The notes under the pieces: model-generated
Seen by the model: the letters and a program-made list of their open reading frames with translations, nothing else
What the model was told of the DNA's origin: nothing
Databases searched by the model: none
Source of the DNA: Sedimentitalea todarodis
GTDB lineage: Bacteria; Pseudomonadota; Alphaproteobacteria; Rhodobacterales; Rhodobacteraceae
DNA length: 64,000 nt
Assembly: GCF_032595355.1 (NCBI RefSeq)
Contig: NZ_JASMWN010000003.1
Coordinates: 310,001-374,000 of the forward strand
Reading direction: 5' to 3'
Part shown: positions 44,444-54,998 of the stretch, piece by piece
Layout: each line of letters opens with the position of its first letter
Position numbering within the stretch: position 1 is the stretch's first letter
Position numbers and translations under genes: made by a program

Positions 44444-44559
44444 ATGCTCACCTCACGCTGTGCCAAGTGGTGGGACACGGTCCCGAATCGGCGATGCCGG
44501 CACAGAACAATCAAAGTTGTCGCGCGGATCATCGCCAGATATTGCTGCGGCACTGATAC

Positions 44560-44970
44560 CTAGAATATCGGGGATCTCTGGCAGTATCCATAGGCCTCCT
44601 GAACGGTCATGCTCTCGCCGACATTCAGCGCGTTCAGGCTGAGTGACGGAGGTGCAGGCGTAATGCCAGCCGCCTTTGGATCAAGCGTGAACTGCACGGA
44701 TGACCGCCGGCCCGTCGTAACGCTCGGCGCGCGCCCACGGGCAATGTAGATGCGAGCCCGCCAGGACGCCCGCAGCGCGCGTTGGGCATAGTCGGCGGCA
44801 CTGCACCAGAAAACCTGCCCATTCCCGCTGCTGCGGGGGACGACTTCGAAAACCGCTGAATTGACCTGATTCACCCGCGCGCCCAGCTTGCTGGTAAAGG
44901 CTTCGCCGGTCTGTGGGATTGCAAAGGCAAGTCCGGCGATCAGCGCGATACCTGTCAACTTGTTGCTCAT
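44560..44970 (-). CDS. Secreted Trp-Cys protein, paralogue A
   Basis: A 136-residue protein with signal peptide (LTGIALIAGLAFAIPQTGEA) and the domain NSAVFEVVPRSS, VFWCSAADYAQRALR, ARIYIARGRAPSVTTGRRSS, VQFTLDPKAAG, ESMTVQEAYGYC. ATG 44970 (MSNKL) is chosen over an 18-codon extension because the signal peptide begins there. Separated from paralogue B by 116 bases, so it may have its own transcript. Confidence 0.75.
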   Translation of the reverse strand: MSNKLTGIALIAGLAFAIPQTGEAFTSKLGARVNQVNSAVFEVVPRSSGNGQVFWCSAADYAQRALRASWRARIYIARGRAPSVTTGRRSSVQFTLDPKAAGITPAPPSLSLNALNVGESMTVQEAYGYCQRSPIF

Positions 44971-45104
44971 GTGGGTCCTCCGGTTGGTCCTGAAGCAACG
45001 ATAGAGCAACTGTGGCGCAGGCAAAGGGTGATCACGCTGTATTTATCAAAGATGCCCGTCGGACGCCTGGCCTGACTAAAACGCAATAGGACGCCGATAC
45101 GAAT

Positions 45105-45130
45105 GACCCCGCCAATGGTTTGGCGGGGTC
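45105..45130 (-). terminator. Terminator-like hairpin after rpoD
   Basis: Stem GACCCCGCCAA / TTGGCGGGGTC, 11 bp around a four-base loop, ten bases past the rpoD stop in the direction of transcription. The following U-run is weak, so termination efficiency is uncertain. Confidence 0.75.
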
Positions 45131-45140
45131 TATTCAATTC

Positions 45141-47123
<1,983 letters not shown>

Positions 47124-47149
47124 GCGATGCTCCTGCTAGGGCGTCTCGG

Positions 47150-47225
47150 GTGATTCGCTCTGTGCGAATCATTAGCGTGATTTGGTGATTCGGCTACCCA
47201 TCTACCCGTTTTTCTTTAGTGATTC
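47150..47225. promoter_or_regulatory. Spaced GTGATTC repeats and hairpin upstream of rpoD
   Basis: GTGATTC occurs at 47150, 47185 and 47219, spaced 35 and 34 bases. The first is part of a perfect hairpin TGATTCGC-tctgt-GCGAATCA (47151-47171). Lies in the dnaG-rpoD gap and might be a promoter or regulator site for rpoD. Confidence 0.4.
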
Positions 47226-47239
47226 TTTACCAAAACACA

Positions 47240-49186
47240 TCACCGCTGCGATTTGGGTTGCCCAATCTGCTGCAACAGGGCTTCAAAACGCGCGCGTTCA
47301 TCCCTGTTGATTCGCGCCCCGTTGTCGCCGGTGTCATATTCTGCCTTGTCGTCATGTTCACTGCGTGTAGCCCGGTTCCGGGCCTCTGCGGCCTGCGACA
47401 GCCGCCATGTCAAAGCCTCATCGGCGCCGCCCGCAACATCTTCAAGGGCTTCGGCAATTTCGGCAGTCAGCCCGCGTTGCGTGGTGAGTTTGGCGAGTTC
47501 TTCGGTCAGCGTCATGCGCGCCAGATCAACATCGCCCGGGTTTCGAACGCAGGGGCTGATTGCGACATGGCGAAGGGCATGCAGGTTTTCAAGGGTGCCA
47601 GACCCAATTTCTTCGGCGAGGATGTCTGTTAACGGTGGATCTTGCGACTCTGCGTGGCGCAAGACCAGATCGCGCAGCCGGGCGTGTGCGGGGTCGGCGC
47701 AGACCATCCGCTCAAGATCGCTCTCAAACTCGCGAACGACCTTGGGGGTGGCGATAATCGTGGCCAGAATGACTGCTTCGCGCAGGTGCACCTGGGCTGC
47801 GTCATCCGCGGCCACCAAAAGCGAAGTCTTGGTGCCGGCCATTGGAACAGGCATTGCCGTCTGTCCCGGTTTCCAGGGCTTGCGCCCTGCCCCGGATCGA
47901 CGTGGCGAAAACAGCTGCCATCGCAGTTCCTTGATCGCCTGACCATAGTGCCCCCTGATCGACGGGTCGCGGATTTGCTGGATACGCTCGCGCAGCGTCG
48001 CGTCGAGCGCCGCCTTGCGTTCCGGGCTGTCGAAACTCTTCCCCTCGGTTTCGCGCTGCCAGAGCAGTTGTACCATCGGGACCGCCTGATCCAGCAGCTT
48101 TTGCATCGCCCCGGCACCCTGATCACGGATCAGGTCATCAGGGTCCATTTTTTCAGGCATGATCACGAACCGCAGGCTTTGCCCCGCCGCAAGCAATGGC
48201 AGCGCGAGGTCGATCAGACGCATCGCCGCCCCCAGCCCCGCCGTGTCGCCATCCAGCGCGATGATCGGCTCCGGCGCGATGCGCCACAACAGCTGCAGCT
48301 GGTTTTCGGTGATCGCCGTGCCCAGGGGGGCCACCGATGCATCGAACCCGGCAGACACCAGCGCGATCACGTCCATATAGCCTTCGGCCACGATCAGCGG
48401 CTTCCCCTTGCCCGCCGCGCTGCGCGCCGGGCCATGATTGTAGAGGCTCCGCCCCTTGTCAAAGAGTTCGGTTTCCGGCGAGTTCAGATATTTCGCATTG
48501 TCGTTCGGGTCCATCGCCCGCCCGCCAAAGGCGATACACCGCCCGCGCGCGTCGCGGATCGGGAACATGATACGGTTGCGAAACGTGTCATAGGGTTTGC
48601 CGCCCTTGGTCGACGGTTTGGCCAGTCCTGCCGCCAGGATCATATCGTCCGGGACGGATTTTCCGCGCAAATGATCCCACAATCCCTGCCAGCCAGCCGG
48701 CGCAAAGCCGATCTCCCACCGGTCCTGCGGCTCGGCCTTGAGACCACGCCGGTCGAGATAGGATCGCGCGTCGGCGGCGGCGCTGGTCTTGAGTTGCAGG
48801 CGGTAAAACTGCACCGCCTGCTCCATGACCTTGGCCAATTCGCTGCGCCGGTCGGTCTTTTCCTGCGCCTTGGGATCGCGCGCTGGCATCGTCATCCCGG
48901 CTTCACGCGCAAGAATCTCGACCGCCTCCATGAACCCGACGTTCTCGGTTTCGGTGATAAAGGAAATCGCATCGCCCTTGGCATGGCAGCCAAAGCAGTA
49001 GTAGAATCCCTTGCGGTCATCCACGTGGAAGGACGCGGTTTTCTCCTGGTGGAACGGGCACGGAGCCCACATGTCGCCTTTGCCCTGATTGGACTTCCGC
49101 GCGTCCCAGATCACCTTGCGTCCGACCACCTGTGACAGGCTGGCCCGTGAGCGTAGTTCTTCCAGAAAACCCGGTGGCAGGGACAT
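47240..49186 (-). CDS. dnaG: DNA primase DnaG
   Basis: A 648-residue primase. The zinc finger is APCPFHQEKTASFHVD with YYCFGCHAKGD; the catalytic core contains GRCIAFGGRAMD and the Toprim motif VAEGYMDVIALV with EPIIALDGDTAG. The C-terminal helicase-binding region is present. Starts one base after the stop of the small secreted-protein gene upstream and is followed by rpoD. Confidence 0.96.
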   Translation of the reverse strand: MSLPPGFLEELRSRASLSQVVGRKVIWDARKSNQGKGDMWAPCPFHQEKTASFHVDDRKGFYYCFGCHAKGDAISFITETENVGFMEAVEILAREAGMTMPARDPKAQEKTDRRSELAKVMEQAVQFYRLQLKTSAAADARSYLDRRGLKAEPQDRWEIGFAPAGWQGLWDHLRGKSVPDDMILAAGLAKPSTKGGKPYDTFRNRIMFPIRDARGRCIAFGGRAMDPNDNAKYLNSPETELFDKGRSLYNHGPARSAAGKGKPLIVAEGYMDVIALVSAGFDASVAPLGTAITENQLQLLWRIAPEPIIALDGDTAGLGAAMRLIDLALPLLAAGQSLRFVIMPEKMDPDDLIRDQGAGAMQKLLDQAVPMVQLLWQRETEGKSFDSPERKAALDATLRERIQQIRDPSIRGHYGQAIKELRWQLFSPRRSGAGRKPWKPGQTAMPVPMAGTKTSLLVAADDAAQVHLREAVILATIIATPKVVREFESDLERMVCADPAHARLRDLVLRHAESQDPPLTDILAEEIGSGTLENLHALRHVAISPCVRNPGDVDLARMTLTEELAKLTTQRGLTAEIAEALEDVAGGADEALTWRLSQAAEARNRATRSEHDDKAEYDTGDNGARINRDERARFEALLQQIGQPKSQR

Positions 49187-49187
49187 C

Positions 49188-49523
49188 TCAGTTCTTCAAT
49201 TTCTTCTGCATTTCCTGGATCTGATCCCAGTTTTCAAGACACTGCTGCTGCAGGTTCGCACCCAGATCGGTCTTTTTCAGATCGCGTTTCTTCTGGCTGT
49301 AGACAAATTCGGTCAGCTGCGGGATCGCCGCGTTGTAGTTTGCGGGCCATGTCGGATTGCTGGCTGCGATGGTCGAGGCCACATCCGCCTGTTTTACACG
49401 GTCAAGCCGCGCCTTCTGAATGGCGCTGATGACCTGTGCCTGGTAGCCACAGCTTTGCTCTTTGGATTCGGCGGCCAGAAGGGGCGTGGCAAATAGACAA
49501 GCGACAAGCGCGAGACGGATCAT
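49188..49523 (-). CDS. Small periplasmic protein upstream of dnaG
   Basis: A 111-residue protein with a signal peptide MIRLALVACLFATPLLA cut before AESKEQSCGY. The mature part is helical with two cysteines (SCGYQAQV, QQQCLENWDQ), probably disulfide-linked, and a Lys-rich centre (YSQKKRDLKKTDLG). Not a recognised family. Its stop is one base from the dnaG ATG, so dnaG translation is probably coupled to it. Confidence 0.75.
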   Translation of the reverse strand: MIRLALVACLFATPLLAAESKEQSCGYQAQVISAIQKARLDRVKQADVASTIAASNPTWPANYNAAIPQLTEFVYSQKKRDLKKTDLGANLQQQCLENWDQIQEMQKKLKN

Positions 49524-49558
49524 TGGGGTACTCCGGAATCAGTTTGGATCGAGATACT

Positions 49559-50104
49559 CTACCCCCGCGCCGCGACACCCTCCATAGCCGATCTGAGATC
49601 GTGAACGAGAGTTTCCGCCATCGAGCGGAACACCATGATCTGGAACGTGTCGGTAGCGATGCGGATCACCGAGGCATGCATGTGCATCACCTGCGTGCGC
49701 AGCGTGTGCCCGATTTTGAAAGTACTGCCGCGCAGATCCACGGGCACCAGGCGCGCCAGCACGTCCTCGGCCCTGGCCCCCTCCAGCGCGACAACCGCCC
49801 AGGCGTCACTTTGATCGGTGAGCGCCGCATGCCTTGCCAGCGCCGGATCCGGATCAGCACCCATCAGCAAGACCTGCCCACGGGCGAACCAGATCACATG
49901 GCATCCGGAACTTTTGCTGGTCCGGTTCGGACCCGGTAGGCCAACCCCATGCACAGAATTCAGAAGGTCGGAAACCGCCGCCTGCTGTCCTTTGAATGGC
50001 GAGATCGAGGTCATTCTGCCGACATCGCATTCACGCAGCACCGCGCCGCCAATTTCCAGCGGCAACATACCCTTGCAGGGCGTTCTTGCGATGAGATCAG
50101 CCAC
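49559..50104 (-). CDS. soxG: Sarcosine oxidase gamma subunit
   Basis: A 181-residue SoxG. It begins ADLIARTPCKGMLPLEIG and contains VHGVGLPGPNRTS and STFKIGHTLRTQVMHMHASV. GTG 50104, with GGAGGG upstream and overlapping the end of soxA, is used instead of the longer frame inside soxA. Fourth subunit of the heterotetrameric enzyme; needed for assembly rather than for a known catalytic residue. Confidence 0.9.
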   Translation of the reverse strand: MADLIARTPCKGMLPLEIGGAVLRECDVGRMTSISPFKGQQAAVSDLLNSVHGVGLPGPNRTSKSSGCHVIWFARGQVLLMGADPDPALARHAALTDQSDAWAVVALEGARAEDVLARLVPVDLRGSTFKIGHTLRTQVMHMHASVIRIATDTFQIMVFRSMAETLVHDLRSAMEGVAARG

Positions 50105-53030
50105 GAACACGCCCTCCTTCGGGATCAAGGAACACCGGATCGACGACCTCGCACAGCGTCTCGATTTCGCGCAGATGATCGACGACCCGCACCTGTTGCC
50201 CATGCCGCGCGCGCCCGTTTCGCAGGAACCCAAGCGCCAGCATGTGGCCCAGTGTCGGCGAATAGGCAACCGAGGTGACATAGCCCTTGTCATTCACGCG
50301 CACGGCCTCGTCCCCGGGGTCAAACAGATGCGCGCCAGCGGTCAGTTGTTTGACATCTCCCACCGGTTTGAGGCCGACCAGCTGTTCGCGCTCCGGCCCC
50401 GACAGGCCCGCACGCGCGCTCATTGTCTTGCCGATACAGTCCTTCTTGGCGGAAACCATGCCGGCCATCCCGATATCGTCCGCCGTTGTGCGGCCGTGGA
50501 TTTCCGCATGGGTGATGTGCCCCTTTTCGATCCGCAACACATTCAGCGCCTCCATCCCGTACGCCCCGCCCTCCATCGCTTCTGCACGGCTGAGCAGCAT
50601 TCGGAACAGGCTGTCGCCAAATCGTGCCGGAACGGCGATCTCATAGGCGTGTTCGCCCGAGAAAGAGATCCGGAACAAGCGCCCTGCAATGCCCTGCACC
50701 GAAACCGCACCACAGGCCATGAACGGCCAGTTTTTGTTGGTCACCGACTCGTCCAACAGGTCGTTCAACAGATCGCGCGATTTCGGTCCCGCGACTGCGA
50801 ACTGCGCCCACTGTTCGGTCACCGAGGTGACCGCTACATCCAGTTCCGGGCGCAATCCCTGATGCACGAATTCGAGATGTCGCATCACTGGCCCGGCAGC
50901 CGCAGTTGTCGTGGTCATGATATAATGCTGTTCGCCCAGTCGCGCGGTCGTGCCATCGTCCATCACATGCCCGTCTTCTCGCAGCATCAGCCCATAACGC
51001 ACGCGGCCGACCTTTAGCGTACTGAACACATTGGTATAAAGGAAATCCAGAAACACGGCCGCATCCGGCCCCTGAATGTCGATTTTGCCGAGCGTGGACA
51101 CATCGCAAATGCCAACCGAGTCTCGCACCATCGCAGCCTCGCGATCACAGGATTGTCGCCAGTTGGTTTCGCCCGGCGCGGGAAAATAGCCGGGTCGATA
51201 CCAAAGCCCTGCCTCGATCATCGGCGCGTTGCGTTCAAGGCTGGCGGCATGGCTGGTGGTAAAGCGCTGCGGCGCAAACCCCTTGCCTTGTGCCCCTGCC
51301 CCCATCGCGGCAATCGACACCGGGCTATAGGGCGGTCGAAACGTCGTCGTGCCGGTCTCGGGAATGGCGCGCCCGGTGACATCCGCAAGGATGGCCAACG
51401 CCGCGACGTTCGAATTCTTGCCCTGATCCGTCGCCATGCCTTGCGTGGTATAGCGCTTCATATGCTCAACCGAACGAAAATTCTCGGTTGCGGCCTGTTT
51501 GATATCCTTGACCGTGACATCGTTCTGAAAATCGAGCCACGCCCGACCGCGCCCTGGCACCGCCCAAAGCGGCGCCAGCCTATAGAAATCGTCTTCCGCC
51601 GTCGGGACATCTATTCCCTGCGGTGTGCGCCCAAGATCAGCCAGCGCCGCCTTGGCCGCATCGGCACCCGCGCGCAGGCAAGCGGCGGTGGAGAACGTCC
51701 CGTTACAGGCCCCCGCAGCGCGCAGACCCGGCACGGCACCGGAAACGGGAACGAATGCTTGAATATCATCGCGCCATACCGGGCGGCTATTCGTATGGCA
51801 GGTCAGATGAAGCGTTGGGTTCCATCCCCCCGACATCGCCAGGCAGTCGACCGCCAGGTTGTCCTCACCACTGACGCTGCGGATGGTAATGCTTTCCAAC
51901 GCCCGGCGGCCTCTGCTGTTGGACACCATCGCGCCTTTGAACACACGAACGCCCGCCATATCCGGCGCGTCGTGTCGGCTGTCGATCAGGGCGGCGACGT
52001 GAACCCCTGCCGCCAGCAGATCCCGCGCGGTGCGATGCGCATCGTCATTGTTCCCAAACACCGCCACCTTGTTCCCCGGAACCACGCCCCAGCGATTGAG
52101 ATAGGCCCTGACCGCACCCGCCGTCATGATGCCCGGCCGGTCATTGTTGCGAAACGCCACGGGCCGTTCGATCGCACCGGAAGCCAGGATGGTGCGCTTG
52201 GCTACGATTCGCCAGAACGTTTCAAGCGGCAGCGCCTCGTGCCGCGTCGCAAGATGATGGCCAACCCGCTCGAGCGCACCATAGGTCCCCTGATCATACG
52301 CCCCGGTAACGGTCGTGCGCGGCTTCAGACGCACGTTGGGCCGTGCCGAAAGTTCGGCCACAACGTCATCGGCCCAGACGACGCCGGGCTTGCCGTCGAT
52401 TTCTTCGCGTTCTGCGAGCAACCGCCCTCCGGCCCGAAAATCTTCATCCGCAAGGATCACATCCGCCCCGGCCCGCGCCGCAACCAGCGCCGCCATCAAA
52501 CCTGTCGGCCCGGCCCCGACCACAAGCAGATCACAAAAGGCAAAGGCTTTCTCATACCGGTCCGGATTATGTTCCCCCGACAAGGCGCCCAACCCGGCGG
52601 CGTGCCTTATCAGGGGTTCGTACAGCTTTTCCCAAAAGGCACGTGGCCACATGAAGGTCTTGTAATAAAACCCTGCCCCCAGGAACGGCGCCGCCAGATC
52701 ATTGATCGCCATCACATCAAGGTTCAGCGATGGCCAGCGGCTCTGGCTCCGTGCCTCCAGACCGTCGTAGATCTCTTGCACCGTCGCCCGTACGTTCGGC
52801 TCCGCCCCGGCTCCCGTCCCGATGGTCATCAGCGCATTGGGCTCCTCACTGCCTGCGCTCAGAACGCCGCGCGGGCGATGGTACTTGAATGACCGCCCGA
52901 CCAGTTTGACCCCATTCGCCAAAAGCGCCGAGGCCAGCGTATCGCCCGCGAACCCGTCATGCACCGCGCCATCAAAACTGAACCGAACCGGCGTCGCACG
53001 ATCGACCAGACCTTTGCCCGCAACCCTCAC
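50097..53030 (-). CDS. soxA: Sarcosine oxidase alpha subunit
   Basis: A 977-residue subunit. The NAD-binding Rossmann motif VVGAGPTGLMAALVAARAG lies near residue 169. The C-terminal third (from about 590) is a GcvT-like folate domain containing GICDVSTLGKIDIQGPDA and FAVAGPKSRDLL, which receives the methyl carbon as methylene-tetrahydrofolate. Overlaps soxD and soxG by a few bases. Oxidises sarcosine from glycine betaine or creatine breakdown. Confidence 0.96.
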   Translation of the reverse strand: MRVAGKGLVDRATPVRFSFDGAVHDGFAGDTLASALLANGVKLVGRSFKYHRPRGVLSAGSEEPNALMTIGTGAGAEPNVRATVQEIYDGLEARSQSRWPSLNLDVMAINDLAAPFLGAGFYYKTFMWPRAFWEKLYEPLIRHAAGLGALSGEHNPDRYEKAFAFCDLLVVGAGPTGLMAALVAARAGADVILADEDFRAGGRLLAEREEIDGKPGVVWADDVVAELSARPNVRLKPRTTVTGAYDQGTYGALERVGHHLATRHEALPLETFWRIVAKRTILASGAIERPVAFRNNDRPGIMTAGAVRAYLNRWGVVPGNKVAVFGNNDDAHRTARDLLAAGVHVAALIDSRHDAPDMAGVRVFKGAMVSNSRGRRALESITIRSVSGEDNLAVDCLAMSGGWNPTLHLTCHTNSRPVWRDDIQAFVPVSGAVPGLRAAGACNGTFSTAACLRAGADAAKAALADLGRTPQGIDVPTAEDDFYRLAPLWAVPGRGRAWLDFQNDVTVKDIKQAATENFRSVEHMKRYTTQGMATDQGKNSNVAALAILADVTGRAIPETGTTTFRPPYSPVSIAAMGAGAQGKGFAPQRFTTSHAASLERNAPMIEAGLWYRPGYFPAPGETNWRQSCDREAAMVRDSVGICDVSTLGKIDIQGPDAAVFLDFLYTNVFSTLKVGRVRYGLMLREDGHVMDDGTTARLGEQHYIMTTTTAAAGPVMRHLEFVHQGLRPELDVAVTSVTEQWAQFAVAGPKSRDLLNDLLDESVTNKNWPFMACGAVSVQGIAGRLFRISFSGEHAYEIAVPARFGDSLFRMLLSRAEAMEGGAYGMEALNVLRIEKGHITHAEIHGRTTADDIGMAGMVSAKKDCIGKTMSARAGLSGPEREQLVGLKPVGDVKQLTAGAHLFDPGDEAVRVNDKGYVTSVAYSPTLGHMLALGFLRNGRARHGQQVRVVDHLREIETLCEVVDPVFLDPEGGRVRG

Positions 53031-53290
53031 GACCCGATCTCCGCAGCCGGCACGCTCCCCAGCACATTATGGCTCACCGTATCGCGCGTCACCACGATCC
53101 AGGCCCCGCATCCCGCCTCATGATACCACAGGTCCTGTGTTACCCCGGCCGGATTGTCACGCAGATGGACATAGGCATCCCATGCCGCCGCATCCGCATC
53201 AGGCAGAGGCCGGTCCAGCGCCACCGCCGCGCCCTGATAGTAGAACTCACGCCGATCCCGCTCGCCGCACACCGGACAGGTGATCCTCAT
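53027..53290 (-). CDS. soxD: Sarcosine oxidase delta subunit
   Basis: An 87-residue zinc-binding SoxD starting MRITCPVCGERDRREF; ligands come from CPVC and the downstream YHEAGCGAW region. ATG 53290 is preferred to the GTG nine bases earlier because of the family start. Its stop overlaps the soxA ATG (ATGA). Confidence 0.93.
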   Translation of the reverse strand: MRITCPVCGERDRREFYYQGAAVALDRPLPDADAAAWDAYVHLRDNPAGVTQDLWYHEAGCGAWIVVTRDTVSHNVLGSVPAAEIGS

Positions 53291-53305
53291 GCGCCCCACC
53301 CCGAT

Positions 53306-53342
53306 TTCATCTTTGCAACAATACTCCCGCCGGAGGCTCCCA
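53306..53342 (+). repeat. Dispersed intergenic repeat, copy 6 (short)
   Basis: TTCATCTTTGC, ACAATACTCC, then a short CCGCCGGAGGC arm, between soxB and soxD. Closest in form to the pyrC-pyrE copy at 23438. Confidence 0.75.
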
Positions 53343-53358
53343 TCCTGTCCTCCATCGC

Positions 53359-54612
53359 CTAGTGCAGATTATGCTGAGAGCCGGTGCCCTCTTCATCCAA
53401 CAACCCGTCCCCGCTGCGAAACCGGTCGAGCCGGAACCGCGTCGCGGCCCCATGTGGCCGATCCGTCGCCATCAGGTGCGCAAAACAATGCCCCGAAGCC
53501 GGCACCGCCTTGAACCCGCCATAGCACCAGCCACAGTCGATATAGAGCCCGCCAATTCCGGTCTTGTCGATGATCGGCGAGCCATCCGGCGTCATGTCCA
53601 TGATGCCACCCCAACTGCGCAGCACCCGGGCCTTGCCGATCATCGGCATCAGCGTCATCCCCGCCTCCATCACATGCTCGACCATCGGCAGATTGCCCCG
53701 CTGAGCGTAGGACGCATAGAAATCGAGATCGCCGCCGAACACCAGCCCACCCTTGTCGGACTGGCTGATATAAAAATGCCCCATGCCAAAGCTGATCACA
53801 TGGTTGATCACCGGCTTCAGCCCCTCGGTGACAAAGGCTTGCAGGACATGGCTTTCGATCGGTAAACGCATCCCGGCCATCGCCGCGACCTGCCCGGATC
53901 GCCCCGCAACCACGATACCGACCTTCTTGGCCCGGATATCTCCGCGTGTCGTCCGAACACCCCGAACCTTGCCATTCTCGATATCAATGCCGGTGACTTC
54001 ACAGTTCTGGATCAGATCGACCCCGCGCCGATCGGCACCCCGTGCATAGCCCCAGGCGACCGCGTCATGGCGCGCGGTCCCGCCCCGCGGGTGATACAGA
54101 CCACCATAGATCGGAAACCGTCCGTTGTCGAAATCAAGATAGGGCAGATGGGCCCGCACCCCGTCCCGGTCGAGCAATTCCGCGTCATCGCCCTGGTTGA
54201 TCATTGCATTTCCACGGCGCGCAAATGCATCGCGCTGCCCATCGGAGTGAAACAGGTTGATCAGGCCCCGCTGGGAATGCATGACGTTGTAGTTCAGGTC
54301 CTCTTCCAGACCTTCCCAGAGCTTGAGGGAGTGCGAATAGAATTCTGAATTGCCCTGCAGGAAATAGTTCGCGCGCACGATGGTCGTGTTGCGCCCGACA
54401 TTGCCACCACCGATATAGTTCTTTTCCAGCACGGCGATGTTGGTCAGCCCATGCTCCTTGGCAAGGTAGTAGGCCGTGCTCAGCCCATGCCCGCCACCGC
54501 CGATGATGATGATATCGTATTCGGGTTTCGGCTCGGGGTCGCGCCAGTGCGGCGTCCAACCCCGATTCCCGGTCAGCCCCTCCGTCAGGACTTTCCAGCC
54601 GGAAAAACGCAT
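53359..54612 (-). CDS. soxB: Sarcosine oxidase beta subunit
   Basis: A 417-residue flavoprotein, exactly the usual SoxB length. The FAD-binding start is IIIIGGGGHGLSTAYYLA, followed by the covalent-flavin His region NYIGGGNVGRNTTIVRANY (in part) and GVRTTRGDIRAKKVGIV. ATG 54612 (MRFSGWKVLTEGL) is chosen; the longer frame adds 35 unsupported residues. First gene of soxBDAG. Confidence 0.95.
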   Translation of the reverse strand: MRFSGWKVLTEGLTGNRGWTPHWRDPEPKPEYDIIIIGGGGHGLSTAYYLAKEHGLTNIAVLEKNYIGGGNVGRNTTIVRANYFLQGNSEFYSHSLKLWEGLEEDLNYNVMHSQRGLINLFHSDGQRDAFARRGNAMINQGDDAELLDRDGVRAHLPYLDFDNGRFPIYGGLYHPRGGTARHDAVAWGYARGADRRGVDLIQNCEVTGIDIENGKVRGVRTTRGDIRAKKVGIVVAGRSGQVAAMAGMRLPIESHVLQAFVTEGLKPVINHVISFGMGHFYISQSDKGGLVFGGDLDFYASYAQRGNLPMVEHVMEAGMTLMPMIGKARVLRSWGGIMDMTPDGSPIIDKTGIGGLYIDCGWCYGGFKAVPASGHCFAHLMATDRPHGAATRFRLDRFRSGDGLLDEEGTGSQHNLH

Positions 54613-54998
54613 GTCATTCCCCATTTGCGAGAGCGCAGGACGTTGCCCTTGCCCGTTCATTTTCCAAGACCTATCAGCGCTCTCGACGAAAACCCAACTG
54701 ATTTTGATATGACGCAATCTGATAGCGTCGTGAGATGCCCTGCAAGGTTACCCGGCAGGTTCACGGGAATCGCCGCGCGCCGTTACGCCGATCCGTTTAT
54801 GCGATGCTGAACAAGATCCGTTGCAGAGATGCATCCAGCGCCAGCCTTGCCAATTCAACGCTCCAGCCCGTACGTAGACACGCGCGGGCTGAATTGTTTG
54901 TCCGACGGCTTGTCACTTTGGTGCGACCTTGCCGCAGCTATGATCGCCTGGGCCCCGGATCTAGCCGGTTTGCTCAGGCCTCAGATGCAACACGGCGT
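54613..54998. other. Intergenic stretch without a convincing gene
   Basis: 386 bases between soxB (start) and the end of the glutamate dehydrogenase gene. The short reading frames here have no recognisable motif or ribosome-binding site. It should hold the sox promoter and the dehydrogenase terminator, but neither can be placed with confidence. Confidence 0.6.

Noticed and set aside
47642..49135. Plus-strand frame of 497 codons opposite dnaG
   Set aside because: Antisense shadow of dnaG with no recognisable domain.
51153..52892. Plus-strand frame of 579 codons opposite soxA
   Set aside because: Antisense shadow of soxA; Arg/His/Pro-rich composition typical of wrong-frame GC-rich translation.
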